Below, one piece after another: positions 30,444 to 39,072 of a stretch of 64,000 nucleotides of DNA. This stretch comes from Pararhizobium qamdonense (GTDB taxonomy: Bacteria; Pseudomonadota; Alphaproteobacteria; Rhizobiales; Rhizobiaceae). The stretch covers positions 3,970,001-4,034,000 of the forward strand of contig NZ_CP119566.1 in assembly GCF_029277445.1 (NCBI RefSeq), written 5' to 3'. How positions within the stretch are numbered: position 1 is the stretch's first letter; each line of letters starts with the position of its first letter. The position numbers were made by a program, and so were the translations under genes. Below the pieces are notes generated by a model. The model did not search any database, was not told the origin of the DNA, and worked only from the letters and a program-made list of their open reading frames with translations.

Positions 30444-30546
30444 ACATGAGAGCCTGCTTGTATCCGCCACCAATAGGTTTTAACTGTCCCTTCGTCGCGG
30501 CGATGCATGACGCGTCCGTGACCGATGAAAGATCAAAGGTATTCGT

Positions 30547-32148
30547 TTGGCGTTGACGTCGCTCTACATGCACACCCATCCGCTTATGCTGACCTTCTTC
30601 TGCTTCGCGCTGGCCTGTGCTGTCATCCTCTATACCGACAAGTTTGCCTTGCCCGCGCGCGAGCGCCGGAGACACCGCCCGGCCGTCAGCCGCCGGCGTG
30701 GCCTCGTCGATACCATCTCGCGGCTGCCGATCATGGCGCTGGTCTTTGCAGGCTTCTTCGCGATCTCCTGGCGCCCGCTTTACGCAAGCGCCGGCACGAT
30801 GAGCTTTTTCGTCATTTTCACCGGCATCTCCCGGGCGAAATACAGGTTCATCCGCGAGCCTCTGGTCTTTTCAGACATTGCCCTGGTGGCCGACGTCTTC
30901 AAATACAAGTCGATCTTCTACGCCAATTCGCTCAACATCGTCTTCTGGATCGTCGCCTTCCTCTATGTGTTCGGCGTCTCGGCGCTGTACATGTATTTCG
31001 AGCCCAGCGTCCTGCCCAACAGCCACAAGCTGCTCTGGATCATACTGATGATCCTCGTTGCCGACGTGCCCTGGCTTCTTTTGTTCTACGGCCCGGTGAA
31101 CCGGCCGGTCGCCGATTTCGTGCAGCATCTGGTCGGCAAGCCCAACGTCAAGGTCAGCACGATCCGTTTTGGAACCTTCGGTTCCGTCATCTTTCATTTC
31201 GTCCTCTGGCTCGGCCGCCGCCGCGAAAAGATCGTTGCCGAACTGCAGGAACGCTTCTTTGCCGCCGTCAACGACCTCATTGGCCACGATGCCGATAACA
31301 AGGCGCCACTCGTCATCGTCTGGCAGTCGGAATCCTTCATCGACATGCGCCATTGCGGCGTCAGCGGCGTCAAGCTGCCGGCCATCGACAGGCTGCAGAA
31401 AATGGCCGTGCAATGGGGGCGCCTGGCAACCGTGTTTGAAGGCGGCTACACGCTGCGCACGGAGTTTGCCGTCTTGAGCGGGCTTGTTCCCGACGATCTG
31501 CATATCGACGCGAGCTACCCCTATCTGCGGGCAAGCCACTATACCAATGTGGTCTGGCCGACGAAGCTGAAGAATGCGGGCTGGAGCACGCATTTCATGC
31601 ATCCCTATGACCGGACCTTCTTCCTGCGCCACAAGGCCATGCCGCAGCTCGGCTTCGAGAAAATGACCATGCTCGATGAGTTCGACCATGATCCGGGCCG
31701 CGATGGCCCTTATGTGTCGGACAAGACCTTAACCCGCAAGGTGATTGCCGATGTGGAAAGCCAGACCGACAGCAAGGGTAGCTTTCTCTTCGTCGCATCG
31801 ATGGCCAATCATGGCCCCTGGGAGCCGAACCGTGTCGAAGGCGTGACCGATCCGGTTAAGATCTATCTCGAGATCCTGCAGCAATCCGACAAGGCCCTGG
31901 GCGAACTCGTCGATCATCTCAACCGGCTCGACCGCCCCGTCTGGCTGGTTTTCTACGGCGACCACGCGCCGCTGTTGAAATCCTTCGCCGACCCTTTTCC
32001 CGATCCGCGCACCGATTATTTCATCGTACCCCTGGCGGCCGCCCGCACGCTCCACAATGCGCCGACATTTCCCCGCAACGAGGAACCCTGGAAGCTGATG
32101 GAAGCCATGCTAAAACACGCCAATCTGCACAAGGACGACCTGCGATAG
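30547..32148 (+). CDS. rkpI: RkpI LtaS/sulfatase-superfamily membrane protein
   Basis: The 533-residue protein starts with several membrane helices (about residues 8-30, 60-75, 125-155 and 160-185), followed by an extracytoplasmic alkaline-phosphatase-superfamily domain. Metal and nucleophile residues match lipoteichoic acid synthase: E262 (WQSESF), T302 (GGYTLRTEF), D472-H473 (YGDHAP), with NHGPW in between. Such enzymes move phosphoglycerol or phosphoethanolamine groups. It is part of the rkpAGHIJ run and is required for K-antigen in Sinorhizobium. The TTG at 30547 with AAAGG eight bases upstream is taken as start; ATG 30568 is the alternative and lacks a ribosome binding site. Confidence 0.88.
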   Translation: MALTSLYMHTHPLMLTFFCFALACAVILYTDKFALPARERRRHRPAVSRRRGLVDTISRLPIMALVFAGFFAISWRPLYASAGTMSFFVIFTGISRAKYRFIREPLVFSDIALVADVFKYKSIFYANSLNIVFWIVAFLYVFGVSALYMYFEPSVLPNSHKLLWIILMILVADVPWLLLFYGPVNRPVADFVQHLVGKPNVKVSTIRFGTFGSVIFHFVLWLGRRREKIVAELQERFFAAVNDLIGHDADNKAPLVIVWQSESFIDMRHCGVSGVKLPAIDRLQKMAVQWGRLATVFEGGYTLRTEFAVLSGLVPDDLHIDASYPYLRASHYTNVVWPTKLKNAGWSTHFMHPYDRTFFLRHKAMPQLGFEKMTMLDEFDHDPGRDGPYVSDKTLTRKVIADVESQTDSKGSFLFVASMANHGPWEPNRVEGVTDPVKIYLEILQQSDKALGELVDHLNRLDRPVWLVFYGDHAPLLKSFADPFPDPRTDYFIVPLAAARTLHNAPTFPRNEEPWKLMEAMLKHANLHKDDLR

Positions 32149-32176
32149 TGCCGGCGCTGGTTTCAAGGGGGCCGCG

Positions 32177-33478
32177 ATGATGGGGATGCAAACCGGGCCG
32201 GAGCGGCGTGTCTTCCTCTTCCTGCAGGGGCCATCCTCACCGATCTTTGCCAAGATTGCCGACCGGCTGGAGGCCAAGGGCCATCTCTGCCTGCGGATCA
32301 ACCTCAATCCGGGCGACCAGATCTTTTGGCGGCGCAAAGGTGGCTACCATTACCGCGGCCGCGGCGGACAGGACTGGCGCATCTATATTGCCGCCTTTCT
32401 CGTCCAGCACGGCGTCACCGACCTCGTCCTCTTAGGTGAGGAGCGCCCCTATCATCTCATTGCGATCGAGGCTGCCAATCACCACGGCATCGCGGTAGCG
32501 GTCGTCGAAATGGGTTATCTGCGGCCGGATTGGCTGACGCTCGAGCGCGACGGCATGTCCTCCAACTCGCACTTTCCCAACGATCCGCAGGCGATCATCG
32601 ATGCGGCCCGTACCCTTCCCGAACCGGATTGGGCGCGACGTTACACGCAGAGCTTTGCCGCCGAAGCGGCTTATGATCTTCTCTACAATTTACCCAATGT
32701 GTTCCTGTGGTTTCTCTTCCCGCACTACCGCCGCCACGCCCTGTTTCATCCCCTGGCTGAATATGCCGGCTGGGTGTTGCGGCTGGCGGGGGGCAAGAAA
32801 AGAACATTGGCGGCAACGGCGCTCGTTGACACCCTTCTTTCCTCCGGCACCGCATTTTTCGTTTTTCCGCTGCAATTGCAGACCGATTTCCAGCTACGGG
32901 CCCATTCGCCCTATCATGATCAGCGGGAAGCCATCACCGAGGTGATCACCTCCTTCGCCGCCCACGCACCGGAGACAGCCAGCCTGATCGTCAAGATCCA
33001 TCCGCTCGACAATGGGCTGATCGACTGGCGGGCCTATGTCGAGGCGCTGGCCACAAAACTTGGTATTGGCAGCCGGGTCAAATTTCTGGATGGCGGCGAC
33101 CTGAATGCGCTCTTGATGAAAACCAGCGGTGTCGTGACCATCAATTCCACCGTCGGGTTTCATGCCCTGCAACTCGGCAAGCCCGTGAAGGTGCTTGGAA
33201 CCGCCGTCTTCGACATCGCCGGTCTCAGCGATCAGTCGGACCTTGAGCAATTCTGGAAAGCTCCGGCGGGCCCGCAGGACGCCGTGCGATCAGCGTTTTT
33301 CCGCCTGCTGGCGGCAGCAATCCAGGTCAGGGGAAATTTCTACTCGGCCACCGGCACCGATGCCGGCGCAGATGCGATCGCCAACAGACTGCACGACAGG
33401 TCGCTCAATCAACCCGGCGGCTTTACCGACCCGCCTCCCCGCCGCAAACCAGCCAAGATCAATCGCCGTCCTCATTGA
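32177..33478 (+). CDS. rkpJ: RkpJ/KpsS-type capsule polysaccharide protein
   Basis: This 433-residue cytoplasmic protein matches KpsS/LipB, which in group 2 capsules adds the first Kdo residue to the phospholipid anchor. It has the typical opening VFLFLQGPSSPIFAKIADRLEAKGH, then LRINLNPGDQIFWRRKGGYHYRGR, FVFPLQLQTDFQLRAHSPY, IVKIHPLDNGLIDW and VVTINSTVGFHALQLGKPV, matching the KpsS sugar-nucleotide domain. Start ATG 32177 has AAGGGGG five bases upstream. It is the last gene of the plus-strand rkp run. Role in the rhizobial capsule is inferred from KpsS. Confidence 0.9.
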   Translation: MMGMQTGPERRVFLFLQGPSSPIFAKIADRLEAKGHLCLRINLNPGDQIFWRRKGGYHYRGRGGQDWRIYIAAFLVQHGVTDLVLLGEERPYHLIAIEAANHHGIAVAVVEMGYLRPDWLTLERDGMSSNSHFPNDPQAIIDAARTLPEPDWARRYTQSFAAEAAYDLLYNLPNVFLWFLFPHYRRHALFHPLAEYAGWVLRLAGGKKRTLAATALVDTLLSSGTAFFVFPLQLQTDFQLRAHSPYHDQREAITEVITSFAAHAPETASLIVKIHPLDNGLIDWRAYVEALATKLGIGSRVKFLDGGDLNALLMKTSGVVTINSTVGFHALQLGKPVKVLGTAVFDIAGLSDQSDLEQFWKAPAGPQDAVRSAFFRLLAAAIQVRGNFYSATGTDAGADAIANRLHDRSLNQPGGFTDPPPRRKPAKINRRPH

Positions 33479-33513
33479 CCGGTCTGGCGGTGCGGCAATC
33501 GGGCATGCGGCGT

Positions 33514-34188
33514 CTAGCGGGATTTGCTGCTTTCGATGAGTGCCAGTACCAGGGTCGACAGCAATGTCAGCGGCGGGGTTGCAGCACTTTGGGGCTTGGA
33601 ACTCTCGTTGGCGCTGAGGCCGACCTTGCCGACCGGCTTGTCATCCGCATCCACGCCGCTATTGCCAAGCGTCCACCATCCCTTGCGTAATATCTTTTCG
33701 ATCACGAAGGTGGCGACATCCAGCGAGCGCGACGGCGAACCCGGCGGCAAGACATCAGCGGATGTGGGATTGCGCTCGTTCATCACCGAATAATAGACCC
33801 GGCGGATATCGTCATCGATGTCGTCGGCACCTTCGGTAGCGGCATTGATCTTCTGTCGCAGCTTGCGCAAGTCGGCAACGGTCACGGTCAGGTTATCTGC
33901 TATGCCGGTCAATTCGTCGGCAAACACATCCGGATTGCCGCCATCGCCGGTAAACAATTCGGACAGTGCCGATCCCGGCGCTGCCTGGCGGTTGCGAATG
34001 ACCTTTGCGGCCCCGCGGATGCCATCGCGAAACGCCTCTTTGCGGATTTCGTCCTGTTTGTCCATCAGGTCCGACGCGGCGGAACAGACTTCGAGAAGGA
34101 GCGCCGTTGTATTCTGGTCCGGCGCCGCCTGCGCTGCCTCTCTCGCTCTTGCGATGAGTTCATTCAGAGACGATTTGTGATCGGTCAT
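33514..34188 (-). CDS. hypothetical protein within the capsule locus
   Basis: The 224-residue product is not recognised. The N-terminal 60 residues are helical and charged (SLNELIARAREAAQAAPDQN, EIRKEAFRDGIRGAAKVIRNRQ). A second helical part around 90-125 (ADLRKLRQKINAATEGADDIDDDIRRVYYSVM) follows a Gly-rich linker, and the last 20 residues contain a short hydrophobic stretch LTLLSTLVLALI. No signal peptide. It lies between rkpJ (convergent) and a glycosyltransferase on the same strand, so it may be co-transcribed with the latter. Intact length and position suggest a real gene. Confidence 0.65.
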   Translation of the reverse strand: MTDHKSSLNELIARAREAAQAAPDQNTTALLLEVCSAASDLMDKQDEIRKEAFRDGIRGAAKVIRNRQAAPGSALSELFTGDGGNPDVFADELTGIADNLTVTVADLRKLRQKINAATEGADDIDDDIRRVYYSVMNERNPTSADVLPPGSPSRSLDVATFVIEKILRKGWWTLGNSGVDADDKPVGKVGLSANESSKPQSAATPPLTLLSTLVLALIESSKSR

Positions 34189-34239
34189 CGACGGCCTGAT
34201 TTCTGCGTCATAAAATTTCGCCTGACGATTTAAAATATC

Positions 34240-35568
34240 TTATTTGAACTTGGCATAAAGGTCTTGCAGGCGCTCGCGGTATTTCTCCGGAGAAAACAGC
34301 TTTGCCCGTTCCACGCCCAGCGTCTGATAGTGCTCAACCAGCCCATCGTCATTTGCCATGTCTCTGATCGCCTGCGAGATTGCATTAACATTGTAGGGAT
34401 CGACGATCAACGCACTCTCGCCTGCAACTTCCGGATTGGCACCTTCGCTGCCTGTGATGACAGCCGTGCCCAATTGCATGGCCTCCAGGATCGGCAGCCC
34501 GAAGCCCTCATAGAGCGAGGGAAATACGACGGCCCGTGCACAGCGGATCAGCGATGTCAGCAGGTTGAGCGGAAGATATTCCAGCCGGACGACCGAGGAC
34601 GTTTTCGACACATGGCCGATCGTCGGATCGGCAGGCTGGCCCTTGCGCGATTTATCGGTATCGGTGGGAACACCGAGGAGGCGCAACTCATTCGCATTCT
34701 TCCAGACCAGCTGGCCGACAATGACGAGCGGACGGTTCGTCTGGCTGGCCAGGTAGGCCTCAATGATACGGGCAACATTCTTTTTCGGTTCGATCGCACC
34801 GAAAAACAGGAAATATTCCTTGTGCTCGAGGCCGAAAATGGAGCGCACCTCCTGGCGCACTTCATCCTCCGGACGGTTGAGAATATAGCTCGGCAGACTG
34901 GCCGCCTGATAGGTGTTGGTCACACGGCTCTCATCGACGCCGAGCAGATCGATAATGTCGCGCTTGGATACTTCCGAGACGGTGACGATATGATCTGCCT
35001 TCTCGGCGATGCGGCGGACCTTCTTCAAGAACTCTTTCTTGTTGTCGAGGGTCGTGTAAGGCAGCCTCAAGGGCACGAGATCATGGATCGTATAGAGATT
35101 GACCGCTTTCTTGAGCGTCACGGCCAGCGGGTATGTCCAATGCGCAACGTCAGCAGCGCCAGGATAATCGACATTCAAAAACTGACCGTATGTTTTAAAA
35201 TGCCAGCGCGACAGCGTGAAGAGGTCGCGCGAATTGACGATCCTGTCATGCGCCGGCAGTCCGCCGGTTGCGGTTTTAGCGATGACCTTGCCGGTGATCG
35301 GAACCTGTCTCGCGGTGGCCCCAAGCGGCGACGTGATCAGCCGCTGCACGACCTCATGGGTCTTCATCGATTTTATCGAAGGATCAAAGAAGCTGACTTC
35401 TGCCAGAAGGTCATTTTTCCCAGCCGACGACCGGACCCCGTACATCAGGTCCACCTTGTGGCCGAGCGCAGACAGCTGTTCGCTCAGGTTCCGGGCATAG
35501 GTCGCTACCCCTGTCCCCTTCTCCAGGGCAAGATTATAACCATCGACCATGATGCGGGCATTGGACAT
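34240..35568 (-). CDS. GT4-family glycosyltransferase
   Basis: The 442-residue protein has the GT-B architecture of family GT4. The N-terminal domain begins IMVDGYNLALEKGTGVATYARNLSEQLSALGH. The C-terminal donor domain contains FLFFGAIEPKKNVARIIEAY, LEYLPLNLLTSLIRCARAVVFPSLYEGFGLPILEAMQLGTAVI (the E-x7-E type motif) and GSEGANPEVAGESALIVDPYN. It should add a sugar to the capsule repeat or linker in the cytoplasm. AGGA precedes the ATG at 35568 by about ten bases. It shares the strand with the KpsT-like gene and a second GT4 gene. Confidence 0.88.
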   Translation of the reverse strand: MSNARIMVDGYNLALEKGTGVATYARNLSEQLSALGHKVDLMYGVRSSAGKNDLLAEVSFFDPSIKSMKTHEVVQRLITSPLGATARQVPITGKVIAKTATGGLPAHDRIVNSRDLFTLSRWHFKTYGQFLNVDYPGAADVAHWTYPLAVTLKKAVNLYTIHDLVPLRLPYTTLDNKKEFLKKVRRIAEKADHIVTVSEVSKRDIIDLLGVDESRVTNTYQAASLPSYILNRPEDEVRQEVRSIFGLEHKEYFLFFGAIEPKKNVARIIEAYLASQTNRPLVIVGQLVWKNANELRLLGVPTDTDKSRKGQPADPTIGHVSKTSSVVRLEYLPLNLLTSLIRCARAVVFPSLYEGFGLPILEAMQLGTAVITGSEGANPEVAGESALIVDPYNVNAISQAIRDMANDDGLVEHYQTLGVERAKLFSPEKYRERLQDLYAKFK

Positions 35569-35909
35569 GAATTAAAAATCCTAATTGTTACCGGTCAAAC
35601 CCGATCCGGATCCTGCATTTCGCCGGCCTTGCGCCTGTGTGCAAGCGCCTGGCAAGAACGCTGCGCATGACCTGCGTTGACACAGTCGCTTGCTATCTAG
35701 GGGATTGCCATTTTGGACGCAACCTTTTGCGACCGGCATGCGATGACGTCGGGAGTGCCTATTTGACGATGTGCTAGAGAAAACATGTGTGGCAGAGATG
35801 GCGGTCCTGCGGTGACGGCCTTACCGATAGTTTGTTTTCCGGTGATTAGAAAGAGACGGTATGCCCATTATCCAGCCAGTTGAGAGTGCCGGTAGCGGAC
35901 GACGCGGCA
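35569..35909. other. 341-base intergenic region
   Basis: This separates the end of the KpsT-like gene from the start of the downstream glycosyltransferase on the minus strand. It is lower in GC than average and presumably carries a promoter for the glycosyltransferase. I see no RNA gene, convincing small gene or terminator in it. Confidence 0.5.
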
Positions 35910-36626
35910 TTACACAGGAATGATATCGTTCTCGTCACCATCCGCGACATGTTCGAGTTCTCCGATACCATCCTTGAGCTTGTCTTTTCCGAACCAGTTT
36001 TCCGCTTCTTCAGCGGAATTGACTTCCTGAATCTTGAACTCGTCGATGATGAAGAAGTCATTGCAGTATTTTCTTAACAGCGTCGGCGAGGAGGTCACGA
36101 TGAGGAAACCGGCTGAGCGCATACGTTCGGTCACCAGCTCTTCGCATCTGGTTCTGAAAGCACCACGGCCGCCAATAAGGCTCTCGTCGATAATATAGGT
36201 TTCGAAAGGAATGGCATAGCATGAGGTGAACAGAAGCTTGGTGCGCTCGTCCCGGTTGAGGTGCCTGAAGGGTTTGTCGATCGACTTGCCGATTTCCGTG
36301 AAATCCAGCACGAAGCGGATGATCGGGACCGGATCGAAACCGAAGACCCGGCACAGGAATGCCAGATTCTCACGGCCGGTTAGAGCTCCGTTGAAAACGC
36401 CGCCGGAGGCCACCGGAAACGAGACGAGCGACGATCGCCGCACCCGTCCTATATCAGGGCGCAGTTTTCCCGTCGTCAGGTTGGCGACAACGGTCTTTCC
36501 ACTGCGCGGCGGCGCCAGAATGCCGGTCAGGCGATCAGGGCCGAATTCGACATCGACACCCTCCAGAACCTTGGTCCGGTGGGACTTCTGACGGAGCGTC
36601 TTGTGGACATTGATAAATTCGATCAT
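35910..36626 (-). CDS. kpsT: KpsT-like ABC exporter ATPase with aberrant motifs
   Basis: The 238-residue protein aligns end to end with KpsT/RkpS ATPases of capsule exporters (SFPVASGGVFNGALTGRENLAFLCRVFG matches the KpsT block WPVGLAGGFQGSLTGREN). The P-loop is APPRSGKT (38-45), keeping GKT but not the first Gly. Walker B is IIDE (145-148). The LSGGM-type signature is replaced by HLNRDER (122-128), and the H-loop histidine by Ser (VTSSP, 178-181). An acidic C-terminal tail (about 210-238) is extra. ATG 36626 is chosen; the longer frame overlaps the upstream glycosyltransferase. The gene is 6 kb from, and opposite to, the permease gene. ATPase activity is doubtful. Confidence 0.8.
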   Translation of the reverse strand: MIEFINVHKTLRQKSHRTKVLEGVDVEFGPDRLTGILAPPRSGKTVVANLTTGKLRPDIGRVRRSSLVSFPVASGGVFNGALTGRENLAFLCRVFGFDPVPIIRFVLDFTEIGKSIDKPFRHLNRDERTKLLFTSCYAIPFETYIIDESLIGGRGAFRTRCEELVTERMRSAGFLIVTSSPTLLRKYCNDFFIIDEFKIQEVNSAEEAENWFGKDKLKDGIGELEHVADGDENDIIPV

Positions 36627-36639
36627 CGCGTTCAGCCTC

Positions 36640-37809
36640 TCACCTGCCGTTTGTCGGACCGCCTGCCCGTGCGGCAATCTTTGCAAGCCAGCCGGTGCCG
36701 TCCAGCGGGTTTAAAAATATTGTACCGGGCGGGGCAATTTCTCGAAACACAGGAATATCGGAGACAATGCTGGGGACGCCAAGCGCTGCGGCTTCCAACA
36801 GGGGTATGCCCAGCCCTTCCGCAAAAGATGGAAATAAAAGTGCCTTTGCCTGTTGCAGCATTGTCTGAACATCAAAATCCGAAAGGCCGGAAAATACGAA
36901 GACGGAATCCTTGATCACCTCGCATCGTTCCAACATATCCAGCACATTTTCATTTTCCCAGCCCTGCTTGCCAATGATGCAAAGACGCGGCGGGTTTTCC
37001 TGCTGCGCCAGTTCACGCCAGACCTGCAACAGAAGAAGGTGGTTTTTTCTGGGTTCGATCGTGCCAAGCACGACGAAAAAAGGTCTCCTATCCTGCAAAA
37101 ACGCTTTCACAGGCGGCGCAAGGGGTGTTTCGCGCGCAGGCTTGAAATCCAGCGTGGGCACGATGACATCCGTTGCCTTCAGTTGCCAGCCATTGTCCGA
37201 GGCGAAGGATACAACGCGCTGGTGCGTGTCCCATGAATTGCCAACAGCGGTCACCGGCGCGTCCGTCAGCTCATTCAGAAAGCCAAGGAATTGCCGCTTC
37301 GTTTCGGGCCGCTGATATTCCGGGTAATCGAGTGGAATGAGATCGTGGATATAGATGAGGCGCTGCATCTTGCGGCATGGGTCGAGACGACGCATCCCTC
37401 CCTTGACCTTGCCCACACCCGAATGCGACGCCACGACATAGGTCGTTTGTTCGGAGACGATCTGCCCGCTTGCAGCCAGAAAGCGCCGGATAAAGGGCTC
37501 GGTCCAAAGGCGAAGCCTCTTTGAGGGACTCGTCTTTATTTTAAGTTCCGCATCGTCATTCCACGCCCGCTGAAGATGCTCCAGAACGTCCTTTCCAAGA
37601 TCCTGCGGCAGAATACAAATGCCGTGGATGCCGGCATGCACGAAATGACAGTTGGTTCCAAACCGCTGCAAAAGGTCGAGGCCGATGGCCAGATCGATAC
37701 GATCGACGCCTGTACCGAACGATTTTCCGTAACTGCGGACAAGACGCGAAATGTCAAAAAGAACACGCGGCGTTTCGATCGAAAGAGGCCGCATTGAAAG
37801 ACGATACAT
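36640..37809 (-). CDS. GT4-family glycosyltransferase
   Basis: This is a 389-residue GT-B enzyme of the GT1/GT4 fold: VLFDISRLVRSYGKSFGTGVDRIDLAIG at the start, IYIHDLIPLDYPEYQRPE in the linker, VVLGTIEPRKNHLLLLQVWREL and AKALLFPSFAEGLGIPLLEAAALGVPSIVSD in the donor domain. It is closely related in layout to the GT4 at 34.2 kb but clearly a different gene. It ends 13 bases before the KpsT-like start, so the two are co-transcribed. ATG 37809 is used, with 37794 as a possible alternative. It is likely a capsule glycosyltransferase. Confidence 0.87.
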   Translation of the reverse strand: MYRLSMRPLSIETPRVLFDISRLVRSYGKSFGTGVDRIDLAIGLDLLQRFGTNCHFVHAGIHGICILPQDLGKDVLEHLQRAWNDDAELKIKTSPSKRLRLWTEPFIRRFLAASGQIVSEQTTYVVASHSGVGKVKGGMRRLDPCRKMQRLIYIHDLIPLDYPEYQRPETKRQFLGFLNELTDAPVTAVGNSWDTHQRVVSFASDNGWQLKATDVIVPTLDFKPARETPLAPPVKAFLQDRRPFFVVLGTIEPRKNHLLLLQVWRELAQQENPPRLCIIGKQGWENENVLDMLERCEVIKDSVFVFSGLSDFDVQTMLQQAKALLFPSFAEGLGIPLLEAAALGVPSIVSDIPVFREIAPPGTIFLNPLDGTGWLAKIAARAGGPTNGR

Positions 37810-37983
37810 GGATGCCTACACGTCGCAAATGCTGTTCAAGGGGCGACCGGAACTCTCTTTGGGTTCCCACTTGCGCCACTTTCGCACATTAAAGCGGTAT
37901 GGTATAGGCCGCCGTAACTGAAACGGCGGTGGCACTTCATAGGCATTGCCTGAAGCTTTTATCGTAAGCCAGTATGGTGAAAT

Positions 37984-39057
37984 TTGTCGCAAGAACTCAT
38001 TGATATTATTCGCTCCCAAGCAGCGATCCCGCTCTCGTGGGTTTCAACCCGTAAAGATCAGAATTATCTCAATTTGGGCGACGCGCTGTCTCCCGTCATT
38101 GTCTCCATGATGTCGGGTTTGCCAGTCAAGCATGTAGCGACAAAGACGAATGCTGTGAGACTGGCGGCAGTTGGCACGATCGGCCATATGTTCGCCGGCG
38201 GCAATGTTTCCTTCTGGGGAACCGGCACCTCTCCCAACGCCAATCCCAATCAATCGGAACAGCCGAAAATCCCCTATGTCCGGCCTGCCGGCACCAAGTT
38301 TCATGCCTATGCAACACGGGGGCCCTTCAGCCGGCGGGTTCTGGTGCCCGAGGCAACTGGCCCGGCGGTGTATGGCGATCCCTTGTGGCTTCTGCCGCGC
38401 TTTCACGAGGCGCCGAAGGAAAAAACCTACGAACTCGGCGTCATTCTGCACCTGTCGGAACTGGCAGACCGCGAGCATGAAGCGCATCCAAAGGCGGACA
38501 CGAAGCGCCACATCATCGAGGGCGATGACCGGCAGACCGTGAAGCTGATCAACACGGTAACACCTGTCTCGATCGCCGCCTTGAGAGAAAGGCTCGACGA
38601 GATCCTCGCTTGCAAGCGGATTGTATCGACAAGTCTTCATGGCATGGTGTTTGCGGAATCCTACGGCATCCCCTGTCTTTATTTTTCCCCGCGATCCACA
38701 AAAGCCGGACTGGGCCGCATCGATCTGACGCTCGAAGAGGGCCTTGATCTGCGATTTGTCGATCTTTACCGCGGCCTTGGCCAGGATCACCTGGATGTCT
38801 GGTACCAGCCGCGCAGCCGGCAAACCGATTGGGAAGCGTTGATCCAGACGATCGATCGCGTCTGGGAACAGAAATATCTCGACGAGGATCCGCTCATCGA
38901 AGCCTTTCCATTGCCGTCCGCCATGCTGGAAAAAGGCCCGACCGGTAGCGCGTTCGATCATCCATTGATCCGCGCCGTGCCGGTTGGCCGGGAACCCAAC
39001 ATTCTCGAACGCGCTAAACTTGGCCCGCTTTCGCGTATTTTCCGGCGCACGCGCTAA
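37984..39057 (+). CDS. polysaccharide pyruvyl transferase family protein
   Basis: The 357-residue protein is of the PS_pyruv_trans family: WVSTRKDQNYLNLGDALSPVIVSMMSG, VGTIGHMFAGGNVSFWGTG, AVYGDPLWLLPRF, LGVILHLSELADRE and CKRIVSTSLHGMVFAESYGIPCLYF. It closely resembles the protein at 10659-11759. The first start is a TTG at 37984 with no good ribosome binding site; no ATG is available nearby in frame, so the exact start is uncertain. It is transcribed divergently from the glycosyltransferase and is followed by a second paralogue after 15 bases. It may decorate the capsule repeat with pyruvate. Confidence 0.84.
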   Translation: MSQELIDIIRSQAAIPLSWVSTRKDQNYLNLGDALSPVIVSMMSGLPVKHVATKTNAVRLAAVGTIGHMFAGGNVSFWGTGTSPNANPNQSEQPKIPYVRPAGTKFHAYATRGPFSRRVLVPEATGPAVYGDPLWLLPRFHEAPKEKTYELGVILHLSELADREHEAHPKADTKRHIIEGDDRQTVKLINTVTPVSIAALRERLDEILACKRIVSTSLHGMVFAESYGIPCLYFSPRSTKAGLGRIDLTLEEGLDLRFVDLYRGLGQDHLDVWYQPRSRQTDWEALIQTIDRVWEQKYLDEDPLIEAFPLPSAMLEKGPTGSAFDHPLIRAVPVGREPNILERAKLGPLSRIFRRTR

Positions 39058-39072
39058 AAGGTGGTCGTATCC

